Of a DNA stretch of 64,000 nucleotides, positions 43,703-52,837 are shown in pieces. The translations under genes and the position numbers were made by a program. The notes beneath the pieces were generated by a model. The model was not told the DNA's origin, ran no database searches, and worked only from the letters and a program-made list of their open reading frames with translations. The DNA comes from Dietzia lutea (GTDB taxonomy: Bacteria; Actinomycetota; Actinomycetes; Mycobacteriales; Mycobacteriaceae). Every line of letters starts with the position of its first letter. Position 1 is the stretch's first letter. The stretch spans positions 124,001 to 188,000 of the forward strand of contig NZ_CP015449.1 of assembly GCF_003096075.1 (NCBI RefSeq), in the 5' to 3' direction.

Positions 43703-44278
43703 ATGACCGATACCGCTGCCCCGAGCCGCTTTCCCATCCCCGAACTCCACGACCTGCCCGACGATATCCGGGCCAAGATCCTCACCGTGCAGGAGAAGTC
43801 CGGCTTCATCCCCAACGTCTTCCTCATGCTGGCCCACCGCCCGGATGAGTTCCGCGCGTTCTTCGCCTACCACGATGCGCTCATGGACAAGCCGGGCAAT
43901 CTGACCAAGGCCGAGCGAGAGATGATCGTGGTGGCCACCTCGGGCCCCAACCAATGCCAGTACTGCGTGATCGCTCACGGTGCGATCCTGCGGATCCGTG
44001 CAAAGGACCCGCTCATCTCCGATCAGGTCGCGACGAACTACCGCAAGGCCGACATCACCGACCGGCAGAAGGCCATGCTCGACTTCGCCCTCAAGGTCTC
44101 CAACGAGGCCTACGCGGTCACCGAAGCCGATTTCGCAACGCTGGCCACCCATGGACTGACCGAGGAGGACGCCTGGGACATCGCTTCCATCTCGGCATTC
44201 TTCGGCCTGTCCAATCGGATCGCCAACGTCACCAACCTGCGCCCGAACGTCGAGTTCTACACAATGGGCCGCGGCTAA
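43703..44278 (+). CDS. Peroxidase-related protein (AhpD/carboxymuconolactone-decarboxylase-like)
   Basis: 191 residues. An alkylhydroperoxidase-type CxxC-x3-H motif is present as QCQYCVIAHGA (about 91-101) in the AhpD/CMD fold, and its overall length fits the uncharacterised peroxidase-related family. It begins 18 nt after acuI, so it is likely the third gene of the operon. Thiol-based peroxide or electrophile reduction would fit an acrylate response, but no activity is proven for this group. Confidence 0.82.
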   Translation: MTDTAAPSRFPIPELHDLPDDIRAKILTVQEKSGFIPNVFLMLAHRPDEFRAFFAYHDALMDKPGNLTKAEREMIVVATSGPNQCQYCVIAHGAILRIRAKDPLISDQVATNYRKADITDRQKAMLDFALKVSNEAYAVTEADFATLATHGLTEEDAWDIASISAFFGLSNRIANVTNLRPNVEFYTMGRG

Positions 44279-44624
44279 CCGTCGCCACACCACGTGCCCT
44301 GTCCGGACCCGGGGCACAAGTCGCCGCGCCCCCCCGTCCCGCGCGAGACCGGTCCAATGAGCTCGCAAGCGCCGACCCTGCCGTAAGAGAGTCTGCGCTC
44401 ATAGGTCGCCATCGAGTACACAGGGCCGGGCGCGGAGTACGGGCCGGGCGCGGTGGCACGCGGCCTCGTCCGCGCGGTGGCGGCCGGCGGCGAGGGGGCA
44501 GTTGTCAGTCGCCGGTGGCGTGGTGAGGCGCAGTCCTGGGGCGTGTGAAGTATGCCTAGCTGAACCCTCGTCCGTCTTGGTGATTCCGGAGACCGTCGGC
44601 GCGTACTGCAACCACAGGCTCTTT
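44279..44624. other. Gap with no recognisable gene
   Basis: GC-rich with a short tandem GGGCCGGGCGCGG-type repetition near 44425-44455. No open frame looks real. It separates the convergent acu operon and LuxR gene, so it probably contains terminators. Confidence 0.45.
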
Positions 44625-45479
44625 CTATGGGATCAACCCGTGGCGGCGGGCCTGAACGACGGCGGCGTGTCTGGTCTTGACCGATAGCTTGGCCATGAGG
44701 TTGCGCATATAGGTCTTGACCGTGTCCGGGCTGAGACCAAGACGGCGAGCGGCCTCGGCATTGCTGTATCCGACGCTGGCGCACAACAGGACGTCGACCT
44801 CCCGGGACGTCAGCTGCACAGCGAGCCCGTCCGCCGGCCCCTCGACACTCTTCAGTAGGTGTTCAACGTCGTGAATCCGCTGCCGAAGGCCAGGATCGGA
44901 GATCTCCGCAGCGATATCGCGGAGTTGCAGGTAAGTCTCGGCGAGAGCCTCCGACTCCCGCAGGCTCCGCTGGCCGGGCAGTCTATCGATCTCGCTGCCG
45001 AGTGCGCGAAGCCTGAAGTCCGCCCCCTCGTGGACTTCCAGCTCGCGGCTGAGCCGGCTCGTAAAGCTCTCCAGCAGCGTCAAGGAGCGGTCTCCGAGAT
45101 GCGTCGACGTGCGCAACGCTCCGTAGATCACCCCTCTCGCCCGCCCGTGAACGATGATCGGGGACACCGCCAGAGACTGGATACCCTCCCGGACAATCGC
45201 ACTCAGGTAATGGTGGGTGATGCCCCGATTAGTGCGGTACCGATTGACTCGGACCGGTCGATTGGTCACGACAGCCAAGCCTCCCGCACCCAAGCCCGGC
45301 TCGATGGTCAACCCCTGAAGGACGGCGCTGCGGGTCCCAGCGAATTCCGACAGAAGTACTCCAGTGTCGCTCACTCCACCACTGAAGAGAACATCGAAAG
45401 CCCGTTCCTTCTGCAAGGTGCCCAATGTCGCCCGGACCTTACTCCGCAACTCAAGAGGGAGAGCGCTATTAGTCGCCAT
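44625..45479 (-). CDS. LuxR-family regulator with N-terminal GAF-like domain
   Basis: 284 residues from ATG 45477-45479 (AAGGAG 8 nt upstream; the frame continues 58 codons upstream without recognisable content). Residues about 20-155 resemble a GAF sensor (GITHHYLSAIVREGIQSLAV and IIVHGRARGVIYGALR). A helical linker follows, and residues about 225-284 form the HTH (LTSREVDVLLCASVGYSN, then DTVKTYMRNLMAKL). No receiver domain. It lies next to the CocE/phosphotriesterase operon on the same strand but is separated by 620 nt, and is the nearest regulator to that operon. Confidence 0.85.
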   Translation of the reverse strand: MATNSALPLELRSKVRATLGTLQKERAFDVLFSGGVSDTGVLLSEFAGTRSAVLQGLTIEPGLGAGGLAVVTNRPVRVNRYRTNRGITHHYLSAIVREGIQSLAVSPIIVHGRARGVIYGALRTSTHLGDRSLTLLESFTSRLSRELEVHEGADFRLRALGSEIDRLPGQRSLRESEALAETYLQLRDIAAEISDPGLRQRIHDVEHLLKSVEGPADGLAVQLTSREVDVLLCASVGYSNAEAARRLGLSPDTVKTYMRNLMAKLSVKTRHAAVVQARRHGLIP

Positions 45480-45659
45480 CTGCACACTCCTTCGCCGCAC
45501 CGGCGACACTGCGACTCGCCGACTCAAGCGGAGTCTATGCCCACCCGGCGCGGATCGAGTAATTCCTATGATGCTGGTTAGGGACGTGAGAATCCAGCGT
45601 GTGACGATGTTCGGCTCGGGTTGCGTTAGCTGTTCCGCACTTAGCCGGAGCATGAGATC

Positions 45660-45806
45660 AGCTCGAGGATCCCGGGCGCCGGCGGCATGAGTGGGCCGTT
45701 CATAACGAACTCCACGCTCGCGCCCTCAGCGGTGAGCTCACCAACGATCTGCCTGAGTTCGACCAGGGATCGTGTGAGACGGCCCATCTCCGGTTGCCGT
45801 CGATCT
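45660..45806 (-). pseudogene. Fragment of a serine recombinase (resolvase)
   Basis: The - strand reads MGRLTRSLVELRQIVGEL, TAEGASVEFV, matching the DRLARSLxDLxxIVxxLxxxGVxVEFV core of resolvase/invertase catalytic domains. The N-terminal serine part and all C-terminal DNA-binding parts are missing. It is another piece of mobile-element debris. Confidence 0.65.
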
Positions 45807-45970
45807 GTGCGGGTCGTGCCCGACGGTCGCCGTGTTCTGCGAGGCGGAGAACCTGGCGGGTGGCGTCGTTGAGGGTTCCGTGGGAAATAATGGCTGCGTC
45901 GGTCGTCTTCCTGGTGTCCACCCGGGGTGGCCGGGGGCGCCATGCCCTCCCGGGGTGTTCAGTGACCGGC

Positions 45971-46003
45971 CCACCGGCCCGCCGTGTGACGGGCCGGTGG
46001 TTT
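45971..46003 (+). terminator. Rho-independent-like hairpin
   Basis: CCACCGGCCCG, 8-nt loop, CGGGCCGGTGG, then TTT: an 11-bp perfect GC-rich stem followed by a short T-run on the + strand. No + strand gene immediately precedes it, so it may instead serve the - strand operon ending at 46100, or be a relic. Confidence 0.5.
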
Positions 46004-46099
46004 AGTCAGTCGAGTGCGAACTCGCCGGCGCAAGCGAAGCAGCGGTCTCCGTCTGCGGCGGCGGTGACGTTCTCGTCTCGTTCCCAGCGGACCGAGTGG

Positions 46100-47908
46100 T
46101 CAGCTCGAGAGTTCCTCGTAGCCCTGGTTGGCCGGGTCAACAAAGCCAACGCCGAGAGGCTGGATGTCTGACACGACGTGAAGCTCGAGACGCGACGGGT
46201 GATCGCTGTCGTGAAGTACTGACTGCTCGGCGATCACCGCTTCGTCCGCGGAGGCTTGCTCGGGGATAGTGCGCGTGTTGAGGTTTCGCGAGTACATCGG
46301 GAACGAGCTGCTGGTGATGTCCAAGCGGACGCGGTGTCCTGGCCCGAAGCAGTGGGCCACGTCTCCGAGCGAGATCTCGAACTCAGTCGGCTCCCCGGGA
46401 GTCAGCCATGCGTCATCCCGGCCGTCGCGGTAGCGGGCACGAACGACGCCCTCGGTGACGTTGGCCGAAAAACCATCCGGTTCAACATCGACCAGGCGGG
46501 CGACGAAGTCGGTGTCGTCTGCCGAGCTCGACGCCCAGACTGTAAGTCGCACCGGACCGACAACCCGAAGCGGCTCCTCGAGAACGTCAGATGTGTACAC
46601 GAGAACGTCGTCGCGCGCCTCGACCGGCCGCTGGTCCTGAATCCCGTCGGGTGAGTGATGTAGGGAGAACCCGACCTCCGCAACCATGTTGACTCCACCT
46701 CGAGTCTCGACCGGGTTGAGCGGATCGTAGGTGTAAGAGTCAGCGGTACCGGACGGCTCAGCGAGGGTGAGGCGACCATCGTCGGCGAGAGTTCCTGCGC
46801 TTCCCGAGCTCGCAAGGGCGAATTTCACCGTGTCTCCGGCCGGTGGCCACGTTGCTGACGTCGCCCACTGGTCCTCGCCGATGACGTAGAAGTCAACACG
46901 GCTATCTGCCGGCTGCTGTCCTGCTGTATCGGCTTTGAGCCAGCGATCGAACCACTCGATGATCTTCGGACCGAAGATCGGAGGGCCCCCCGGCGCCTTG
47001 ACGTACGCGCGTGCCCCGCCCTGCCCGCCGGTGTAACTGGTGTAGGCGCCGTAGTGGGTCCAGGGACCGACCATGAGTTCGTGACCGGGTCGACTCTGGA
47101 TGTCGCGATAGAGCTCAACCATCCCCTGGCAGAACATGTCGTACCAGCCGGTGACCATTGCCAGCGGAGCCTCCACCCACTCCGGGTTCGGGGCGAGACA
47201 CCGCTGATTCTCCAACTCGCGGAGGCGGTCCTTTCCGGACGTTCGGAGGAGCGCTGCCCCGATGGTTCCGCCGATTCGCTCGTCGGCCAAGAGCTCGTCG
47301 CCGCTGAGCGGCAGTTGGGCGAGGGTCTCAGGCAGGTTGGAAATGCCCTCGAGCCACGTTTCCATCAGCTTGGAACGTTCGTCCTCAGGCAAATCCAGGC
47401 GGGGGATGATCTGCGGCATTACCGACCCGTAAAGGAATGAGATCCAGAACAAACTCCCCGCGCCGCCGGTGAAGAGCGACCGCGAGATGTCTGGTCCAGC
47501 GACAAAGGCCATTGCCGCCTTGAGGCTCGGGGGCCTGGCCGCGACCGCACCCAAGGTCGCGAAGCCGAACGCGGACGGACCGAAGATTCCCACATTTCCG
47601 GTGGACCAGTCTTGGACCGCAGCCCACTCGACGGCGTCGTAGCCGTCGTCGTGCTCCTGGAGGAAGAGCTCGAGCATGCCTTCGGAGGCGCCCGTTCCGC
47701 GGGAGTCCTGAACGACCACCACGTAGCCCTGCCGCGCCAACCACGTCGGATCTGCGACAGGTGCCGACACGAGCGTGGTGGACTTGTCATACGGCGTGCG
47801 GTAGAGCAGGACGGGGTGGCGCCCCTCTTCTGGCCGGTACACGTCGCTGCTGAGTATGACGCCGTCCCGGGTCGTCATCGTCACATCGGTTTCAACAATG
47901 ATGTTCAT
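46100..47908 (-). CDS. CocE/NonD family serine hydrolase (X-Pro dipeptidyl-peptidase S15-like)
   Basis: 602 residues, predicted ester or amide hydrolase. The nucleophile motif GPSAFGFA lies near residue 110, the oxyanion Tyr region in RTPYDK (about 38-43), and a catalytic His is likely in GPWTHYG. The C-terminal third is the jelly-roll domain of the S15 family (VGPVRLTVWASSSADDTDF, GHRVRLDITSSSFP). No signal peptide. It begins 15 nt after the upstream phosphotriesterase-like gene, so the two form one operon. CocE relatives split cocaine, glutaryl-7-ACA and other bulky esters. Confidence 0.9.
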   Translation of the reverse strand: MNIIVETDVTMTTRDGVILSSDVYRPEEGRHPVLLYRTPYDKSTTLVSAPVADPTWLARQGYVVVVQDSRGTGASEGMLELFLQEHDDGYDAVEWAAVQDWSTGNVGIFGPSAFGFATLGAVAARPPSLKAAMAFVAGPDISRSLFTGGAGSLFWISFLYGSVMPQIIPRLDLPEDERSKLMETWLEGISNLPETLAQLPLSGDELLADERIGGTIGAALLRTSGKDRLRELENQRCLAPNPEWVEAPLAMVTGWYDMFCQGMVELYRDIQSRPGHELMVGPWTHYGAYTSYTGGQGGARAYVKAPGGPPIFGPKIIEWFDRWLKADTAGQQPADSRVDFYVIGEDQWATSATWPPAGDTVKFALASSGSAGTLADDGRLTLAEPSGTADSYTYDPLNPVETRGGVNMVAEVGFSLHHSPDGIQDQRPVEARDDVLVYTSDVLEEPLRVVGPVRLTVWASSSADDTDFVARLVDVEPDGFSANVTEGVVRARYRDGRDDAWLTPGEPTEFEISLGDVAHCFGPGHRVRLDITSSSFPMYSRNLNTRTIPEQASADEAVIAEQSVLHDSDHPSRLELHVVSDIQPLGVGFVDPANQGYEELSS

Positions 47909-47923
47909 GACTGCTCCTGGGTT

Positions 47924-48967
47924 CTAGTAGGCGCCGAGATCGCGCATCTCGAAGAGTCTGCGGGGGTTGTCAACCGTGATCTCGGTTGCGTGCTCTTCAG
48001 AGAGTCCACGTTCCAAGAGTGCCGGCACGACCTTGAGCTTTACATCCGTGTAGAGCGGCCTTTCCGGGATCTCAGGTACGCAGTCGGTGTAGGGGTAGTC
48101 GTCGTTCCCGAGGAGAATCTGGGCTGAATAGCCCATCTCGCAGAGCTGGATGATGCGGCTGATCCGCTGCTCCCACGCGAAGGGGAAGATGTGCCCTAGG
48201 GCGACGGTGTCGAAGCCGATGAAGGAGCCCTTGTCGAGCACCTTGACGAACTCCTCGATCGGAACCTCCGGCGGCGTGTAGTCAGCGTGACCGAACTGGA
48301 TCCGGCGGAGGTCGACGCCTTCCTTCTCGAGCGCGGCCTGCTGGTCCTGGATGCTGAGGATGCCCGGCCGGTCGCCGGCTGACGCAGAATGTGTCGTGAT
48401 AGGTGCCCCGGTGCGACGGTGCGCTTCGGCGGATGCCGCGATGATCGCCTGCACGCCCTCGTTGATTCCGAGGTGATCGGACGCGAACTTGATGATCCCG
48501 GCCTTGACACCTGTGCCGGGAACACCCTCTTCGATGTCCTGGACAAGCACGTCCGCCAGCCTCGGCGGCTTGGTCTCGAACGCGTCCGGGAACATCAGTC
48601 CCAGCTCGAAGATGGGCGGCAGATCCCTCCACGTGTACCACCCGGTGGCCACGATGATGTTGACCTCGGTCTGCGCGGCGATCTCCTTGACCCACGGAAC
48701 ATTCCTGCCGATGCCCGGGATGACTCGGTCGACGATCGTGTCGACGCCGACTGCTTTTGCCTCGTTGAGCGCGTCGACGGCTTTCTTGATGCGGGCCGCC
48801 TTGATCTGCTCTTGCACCGCGGGGTCGGCCGAACCCCTCAGGCTCAGATGCGGCCAGTTGAAGTCGACCTCCATCTGGTAGACGCCGACAACCTCCTCTG
48901 AGGCACTCGTGAAGCCCATGTCAGCGGCGTCAATCTCGTCGCCTCGGGCAGTTGGTACTAGAGCCAT
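47924..48967 (-). CDS. Phosphotriesterase-family amidohydrolase-like protein 1
   Basis: 347 residues, TIM-barrel metal hydrolase. Visible family ligands are the lysine to be carboxylated (K160 in AGIIK), H193 (TTHS), H227 (GHAD) and D289 (LGNDD). The first-strand HxH pair that binds the alpha metal is missing: FT-SASEEVVG occupies the place of FTLTHEHxxG. This sets it apart from phosphotriesterase, lactonase and PHP proteins. It is cotranscribed with CocE and probably with the next paralogue. RBS-like GAAAGAGAG precedes ATG. Confidence 0.88.
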   Translation of the reverse strand: MALVPTARGDEIDAADMGFTSASEEVVGVYQMEVDFNWPHLSLRGSADPAVQEQIKAARIKKAVDALNEAKAVGVDTIVDRVIPGIGRNVPWVKEIAAQTEVNIIVATGWYTWRDLPPIFELGLMFPDAFETKPPRLADVLVQDIEEGVPGTGVKAGIIKFASDHLGINEGVQAIIAASAEAHRRTGAPITTHSASAGDRPGILSIQDQQAALEKEGVDLRRIQFGHADYTPPEVPIEEFVKVLDKGSFIGFDTVALGHIFPFAWEQRISRIIQLCEMGYSAQILLGNDDYPYTDCVPEIPERPLYTDVKLKVVPALLERGLSEEHATEITVDNPRRLFEMRDLGAY

Positions 48968-49081
48968 GTCATCTCTCTTTCCTGGCAGTGATTAGGTCTT
49001 CTGAACGTAAGCGGGGCAACTGTGTGGCTCCGCCAGACACTTCTCGAGTCGGAAGTGTCGATGGACTCGACTGAGCGTTGT
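48968..49081 (-). repeat. Leader shared with the PTE remnant at 57037-57150
   Basis: The block includes GGCTCCGCCAGAC, ACTTCTCGAGTCGGAAG and the RBS region. The same order with few changes is present upstream of the broken N-terminus at 57036, but not upstream of the other two intact paralogues beyond the first 30 nt. It is a lineage marker for two of the four copies. Confidence 0.55.
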
Positions 49082-50125
49082 CTAGTAGGCGCCGAGATCG
49101 CGCATCTCGAAGAGCCTGCGGGGGTTGTCGACCGTGATCTCGGTTACGAGCTCCTCGGAGAGCCCGCGCTCCAACAATGCCGGCACGACCTTGAGCTTTG
49201 CATCGGTGTAGAGCGGCTTCACCGGGAACTCGGGTATGACGTCGGTGAAGACCGTGTCATCGTTCCCGAGGAGAATCTGGGCTGAGTAGCCCATCTCGCA
49301 GAGCTGAGTGATGCGGCTGATCCGCTGCTCCCAGGCCCAAGGGAAGATGTGCCCCAGGCCGACGGTGTCGAAGCCGATGAAGGAGCCCTTGTCGAGCACC
49401 TTGACGAACTCCTCGATCGGAACCTCCGGCGGCGTGTAATCGGCGTGACCGAACTCGACCCGGCGGAGGTCGACGCCTTCCTTCTCGAGCGCGGCCTGCT
49501 GGTCCTGAATGCTGAGGATGCCCGGCCGGTCGCCCGATGACGCAGAATGAGTCGTGATAGGTGCCCCGGTGCGACGGTGCGCTTCGGCGGATGCCGCGAT
49601 GATCGCCTGCACGCCCTCGTTGATTCCGAGGTGATCGGAAGCGAACTTGATGATCCCGGCCTTCACACCTGTGCCGGGAACGCCCTCTTCGATGTCCTGT
49701 ACCAGGACGTCCGCCAGCCTCGGCGGCTTGGTCTCGAACGCGTCCGGGAACATCAGTCCCAGCTCGAAGATGGGCGGCAGATCCCTCCACGTGTACCACC
49801 CGGTGGTCACGATGATGTTGACCTCGGTCTGCGCGGCGATCTCCTTGACCCAAGGAACATTCCTGCCGATGCCCGGGATGACTCGGTCGACGATCGTGTC
49901 GACGCCGACTGCTTTTGCCTCGTTGAGCGCGTCGACGGCTTTCTTGATGCGAGCCGACTTGATCTGCCCCTGCTCCGCGGGGTCGGCCGAACCGGTCAGG
50001 CTCAGATGTGGCCAGTTGAAGTCGACCTCCATCTGGTTAGGACCAATGATTGCCTCTGCCCCGCTCGTGAAACCCATTTCAGCGGCGTCGATCTCGTCGC
50101 CTCGGGCAGTTGGCACTAGAGCCAT
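49082..50125 (-). CDS. Phosphotriesterase-family amidohydrolase-like protein 2
   Basis: 347 residues, very close to protein 1 over most of its length. It keeps the lysine, two histidines and aspartate of the metal site but again lacks HxH, here FT-SGAEAIIG. The first gene of a probable three-gene operon with protein 1 and CocE. The 300 bp upstream of it is duplicated upstream of protein 3. Tandem duplication with conserved middle and diverging N-termini suggests different substrate ranges. Confidence 0.88.
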   Translation of the reverse strand: MALVPTARGDEIDAAEMGFTSGAEAIIGPNQMEVDFNWPHLSLTGSADPAEQGQIKSARIKKAVDALNEAKAVGVDTIVDRVIPGIGRNVPWVKEIAAQTEVNIIVTTGWYTWRDLPPIFELGLMFPDAFETKPPRLADVLVQDIEEGVPGTGVKAGIIKFASDHLGINEGVQAIIAASAEAHRRTGAPITTHSASSGDRPGILSIQDQQAALEKEGVDLRRVEFGHADYTPPEVPIEEFVKVLDKGSFIGFDTVGLGHIFPWAWEQRISRITQLCEMGYSAQILLGNDDTVFTDVIPEFPVKPLYTDAKLKVVPALLERGLSEELVTEITVDNPRRLFEMRDLGAY

Positions 50126-50440
50126 GTCATCTCTCTTTTCTGGCAGTGTCTGTTTGCGTGATCGCAGTCAAGCAGAGTGACGCACGCCATACGATCCACC
50201 GAAGTAGGTGTCCCGGCGAAGGCCATCCCCACTCGCACGCCCCTCCTGGCCATGAATCCGCAGGCAGCAGCTGTGAACTGAAGGGTCGATGATGCGCGGT
50301 GGCCTGGGATGAAATCGCCGTCAACGAAGAGAATTTATAGGCATCCGACGCAGTTCAGAGGTCTACTGCGCGATCACGTGATATAGGGCCCGCGTCGATA
50401 GAAGCGCGGTGTTGCGCGGACCCCGGCACTCGACCGCCAT
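50126..50440 (-). repeat. 300-bp leader repeat (copy 1)
   Basis: The whole region upstream of the paralogue-2 start matches 61745-62060 upstream of paralogue 3 in order and spacing, with about one difference per 6-8 bases. Landmarks are GTTTGCGTGATCGCAGTCAA, GGCAGCAGCTGTGAACTGAA and the segment around TATCCGACGCAG. No gene is seen in it; it ends at about 50440. The promoter is expected here. Confidence 0.75.
50173..50204 (-). promoter_or_regulatory. 32-bp conserved block upstream of PTE paralogue 2
   Basis: On the - strand it begins CTTCGGTGGATCGTATG and ends TCACTCTG, 48 nt before the start codon. The same block is found 50 nt before paralogue 3 (61794-61825) and 40 nt before the acyl-CoA ligase at 58780 (58820-58851). 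The spacing suggests a promoter or activator site. Confidence 0.6.
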
Positions 50441-50506
50441 GAACACCTGCGGGTCCGCGTCACCGTGGACGGGGGGGTGCTTAAGGAATGATCAGGCGCC
50501 GAGATT

Positions 50507-51085
50507 TCAGTGGGTGTCGAGGTCGTACACGCCGTGGGTGAGGGTCGTGATGATGGTGTCGATGATCTGGTGGCGGGGCATTTCTCCAGCTTGGGCGGTC
50601 TCCCATCCGGCGTACAACAGGCCCCAGAAGGTTCGGCGCACCCAGGCGTGGGGCAGGTCGGGATTGAGATCGGCGTCGGGGCGGGCCAGTACGTCCTCGA
50701 TCGCTCGTTCCATCGCCTGTAGCGCTTCGGCCAGTGCGGGCTCGGTTTCGGTGAGAGGTTCGCTGTAGATGTACATCAGGATCGATCCGAGGTCCATGTG
50801 CTCTTCGACGACCCGTCTCAGTGCGTCGCGCACGGTGCCCGAGTGCGGCTCGGCCCGTTGGATGGCGTGTCGGCTGCGTTCGGTCACGTGGTGGACGACG
50901 GCGTGGATGAGGTCGGCGCGTTCGGGGAAGTAGCGGTGCACTGTGGTGCGTCCGACCTGGGCCGCGGTGGCGATGTCGGCCATCGATGCCTGTCTGTCTT
51001 CGGCCAACACTTCGACCGCGGCGTCGAGGATCGCGCTACGGGTGCGGGCCCGTGCCCCGGTTTCCGTGTTCGGTTCTGCGCTCAT
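50507..51085 (-). CDS. TetR-family repressor of the LfrA-like pump (LfrR-like)
   Basis: 192 residues from ATG 51083-51085. The HTH (about 10-55) reads RSAILDAAVEVLAEDRQASM, DIATAAQVGRTTVHRYFPER. The C-terminal half is a ligand pocket of helices. Divergent from the LfrA-like MFS gene with one operator between them, the arrangement of lfrR/lfrA in Mycobacterium smegmatis. An eroded copy of this gene lies at 10206-10571. Confidence 0.88.
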   Translation of the reverse strand: MSAEPNTETGARARTRSAILDAAVEVLAEDRQASMADIATAAQVGRTTVHRYFPERADLIHAVVHHVTERSRHAIQRAEPHSGTVRDALRRVVEEHMDLGSILMYIYSEPLTETEPALAEALQAMERAIEDVLARPDADLNPDLPHAWVRRTFWGLLYAGWETAQAGEMPRHQIIDTIITTLTHGVYDLDTH

Positions 51086-51132
51086 GTGAGTGACCTTACG
51101 CGCGACCACTACGGTACACAATTTGACTGTAA

Positions 51133-51150
51133 TGGAACACCGATGTTTCA
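51133..51150. promoter_or_regulatory. Operator in the TetR/MFS divergent promoter
   Basis: TGGAACA-CCGA-TGTTTCA, 7-4-7 inverted repeat with one mismatch. A candidate -35 TTGACT for the pump gene is at 51123-51128, so binding would block it. The same repeat is found upstream of the first emb gene (2976-2993). Confidence 0.7.
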
Positions 51151-51244
51151 ATAGTGAAGCTTGCAGCACTCATGTGGGTTCTGGCAGGCCCGCGTCAGCC
51201 TTTTGCCATTCCGCTGATCGCCCGCTTTCTTCTGAGAGGTCCTC

Positions 51245-52837
51245 ATGTCTTCCGTTCAGGCCCCCCCGCGCGCTTCCGCCCGGACGTGGGCGGCACTGGG
51301 TGTGCTCGCTCTGCCGATGCTGCTGTTGGCCATCGACGCCACAGTGTTAATCTTCGCGATGCCGGGGATCGCCGCCGATCTGTCCCCGTCGGCGAACGAG
51401 CAGTTGTGGATCATGGATATCTATGCCTTCATGATCGCCGGTCTGCTGGTGACCATGGGCGCGGTTGGTGACCGGGTCGGAAAGAAGAAGCTGCTGCTCG
51501 TCGGCGCGGTGCTGTTCACTGCCGCCTCCGTGGTGGGCGCCTTCGCCACCAGCTCCGAGCAGCTCATCGTGGCCCGGGCGTTTCTCGGTCTGGCCGGGGC
51601 GACCATCATGCCGTCGACATTGTCGCTGATCCGCGCCATGTTCATCGATCGCGCGCAGCGACGCTTCGCTATCGCCGTGTGGTCGATGGCGGGCACCCTC
51701 GGCATGGCGGGCGGTCCGATCGTGGGTGGGTGGCTGCTCGAGCACTTCTGGTGGGGTTCGGCGTTCCTGATCAACATCCCCGTGATGGTGTTGCTATTGG
51801 TCCTTGGTCCGATTCTGCTCACCGAGAGCAAGGACCCGAATCCTGAGGCCCTGGACCTGCTCAGCGCGGTGCTGTCATTGGTGGCCATGCTCAGTGCTGT
51901 CTACGGACTCAAGACCCTTGTCGCCGGCGACGGCACCGCCACCGGTCTGCTGTGCATCGCCGTGGGCTTGGTGGTGGGAACAGTGTTCGTCCGCCGCCAA
52001 TTGTCGCTGCCGAATCCGTTGCTGGACGTCGGTCTGTTCCGCGCGCGTGCGTTCCGTGGCGCGGTGGTGGCAGATCTGCTGTCCATTTTCGCCCTCATCG
52101 GGGCGATGTGGGCGCTCACCCAGTACCTGCAGTTGGTCGTGGGGCTCTCCCCGATGCAGGCGGGCCTGTGGCTCCTTCCGCCGATGATCATCTCCGCGGC
52201 GGCGGCGTTCTTGGCCGCCGCTCTGGTCAAGCGCATCAGCGCGGCGATCCTGGTCACCGCCGGGTTGCTCGTGGCGGGGGTCGGGTTCGCACTCATGCTG
52301 GGACTGACTCCCGACTCCGGTCCGATCCCGGTGAGTGTTGCGCTCAGCCTGGTCACCCTTGGTGGTGGGGTGGGGATGACGTTGACCAACGACATCATCA
52401 TGAGCTCGGCCCCTCCCGCCCGCGCTGGTAGGGCGGCCGCGATCTCGGAGACGGCCTACGAGCTCGGCACCGCCCTGGGTACCGCCATCCTGGGGTCGGT
52501 ACTGGCCGCGGTGTACAGGAACAACCTGGTGGGTGACTCCGGTGCCTCGGTCGTGGTCCCGTCGGAGGATCTGGAGCGGGCGAGCGCAACGATCGCTGAG
52601 GCGTTCTCCGTCGCGGCCGAGTCTCCCACCTCGGCTGCGCAGGTACTGATCAGTGCGGCGCAGGCGGCGTTCACCGATGCACTGACCGTCGTCGGGATCC
52701 TCGGGGCGATCATCATGGTGGTCGCAGCCGTGTGGGCTGCCGTGACTTTGCGAGGCACCTCGGCCACGGCTGACCTCACCCACCACTCGACTCCCGTCCG
52801 GTCGGCTAAGAAGGCACCAACCAGGCGGGCGACGTGA
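51245..52837 (+). CDS. MFS multidrug efflux transporter, DHA2 family (LfrA-like)
   Basis: 530 residues with about 14 membrane segments. Drug:H+ antiporter signs include the first-helix acid in LLLAIDATVL, motif A GDRVGKKK after helix 2, and the helix-5 antiporter motif GxxxGPxxGG (GMAGGPIVGGWLLEH). It resembles LfrA, the fluoroquinolone/ethidium pump, in order and length. ATG 51245 follows GAGAGG-type sequence. The stop overlaps the ABC exporter start by 4 bp, so both are in one operon. Substrates are expected to be cationic or amphiphilic drugs. Confidence 0.93.
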   Translation: MSSVQAPPRASARTWAALGVLALPMLLLAIDATVLIFAMPGIAADLSPSANEQLWIMDIYAFMIAGLLVTMGAVGDRVGKKKLLLVGAVLFTAASVVGAFATSSEQLIVARAFLGLAGATIMPSTLSLIRAMFIDRAQRRFAIAVWSMAGTLGMAGGPIVGGWLLEHFWWGSAFLINIPVMVLLLVLGPILLTESKDPNPEALDLLSAVLSLVAMLSAVYGLKTLVAGDGTATGLLCIAVGLVVGTVFVRRQLSLPNPLLDVGLFRARAFRGAVVADLLSIFALIGAMWALTQYLQLVVGLSPMQAGLWLLPPMIISAAAAFLAAALVKRISAAILVTAGLLVAGVGFALMLGLTPDSGPIPVSVALSLVTLGGGVGMTLTNDIIMSSAPPARAGRAAAISETAYELGTALGTAILGSVLAAVYRNNLVGDSGASVVVPSEDLERASATIAEAFSVAAESPTSAAQVLISAAQAAFTDALTVVGILGAIIMVVAAVWAAVTLRGTSATADLTHHSTPVRSAKKAPTRRAT

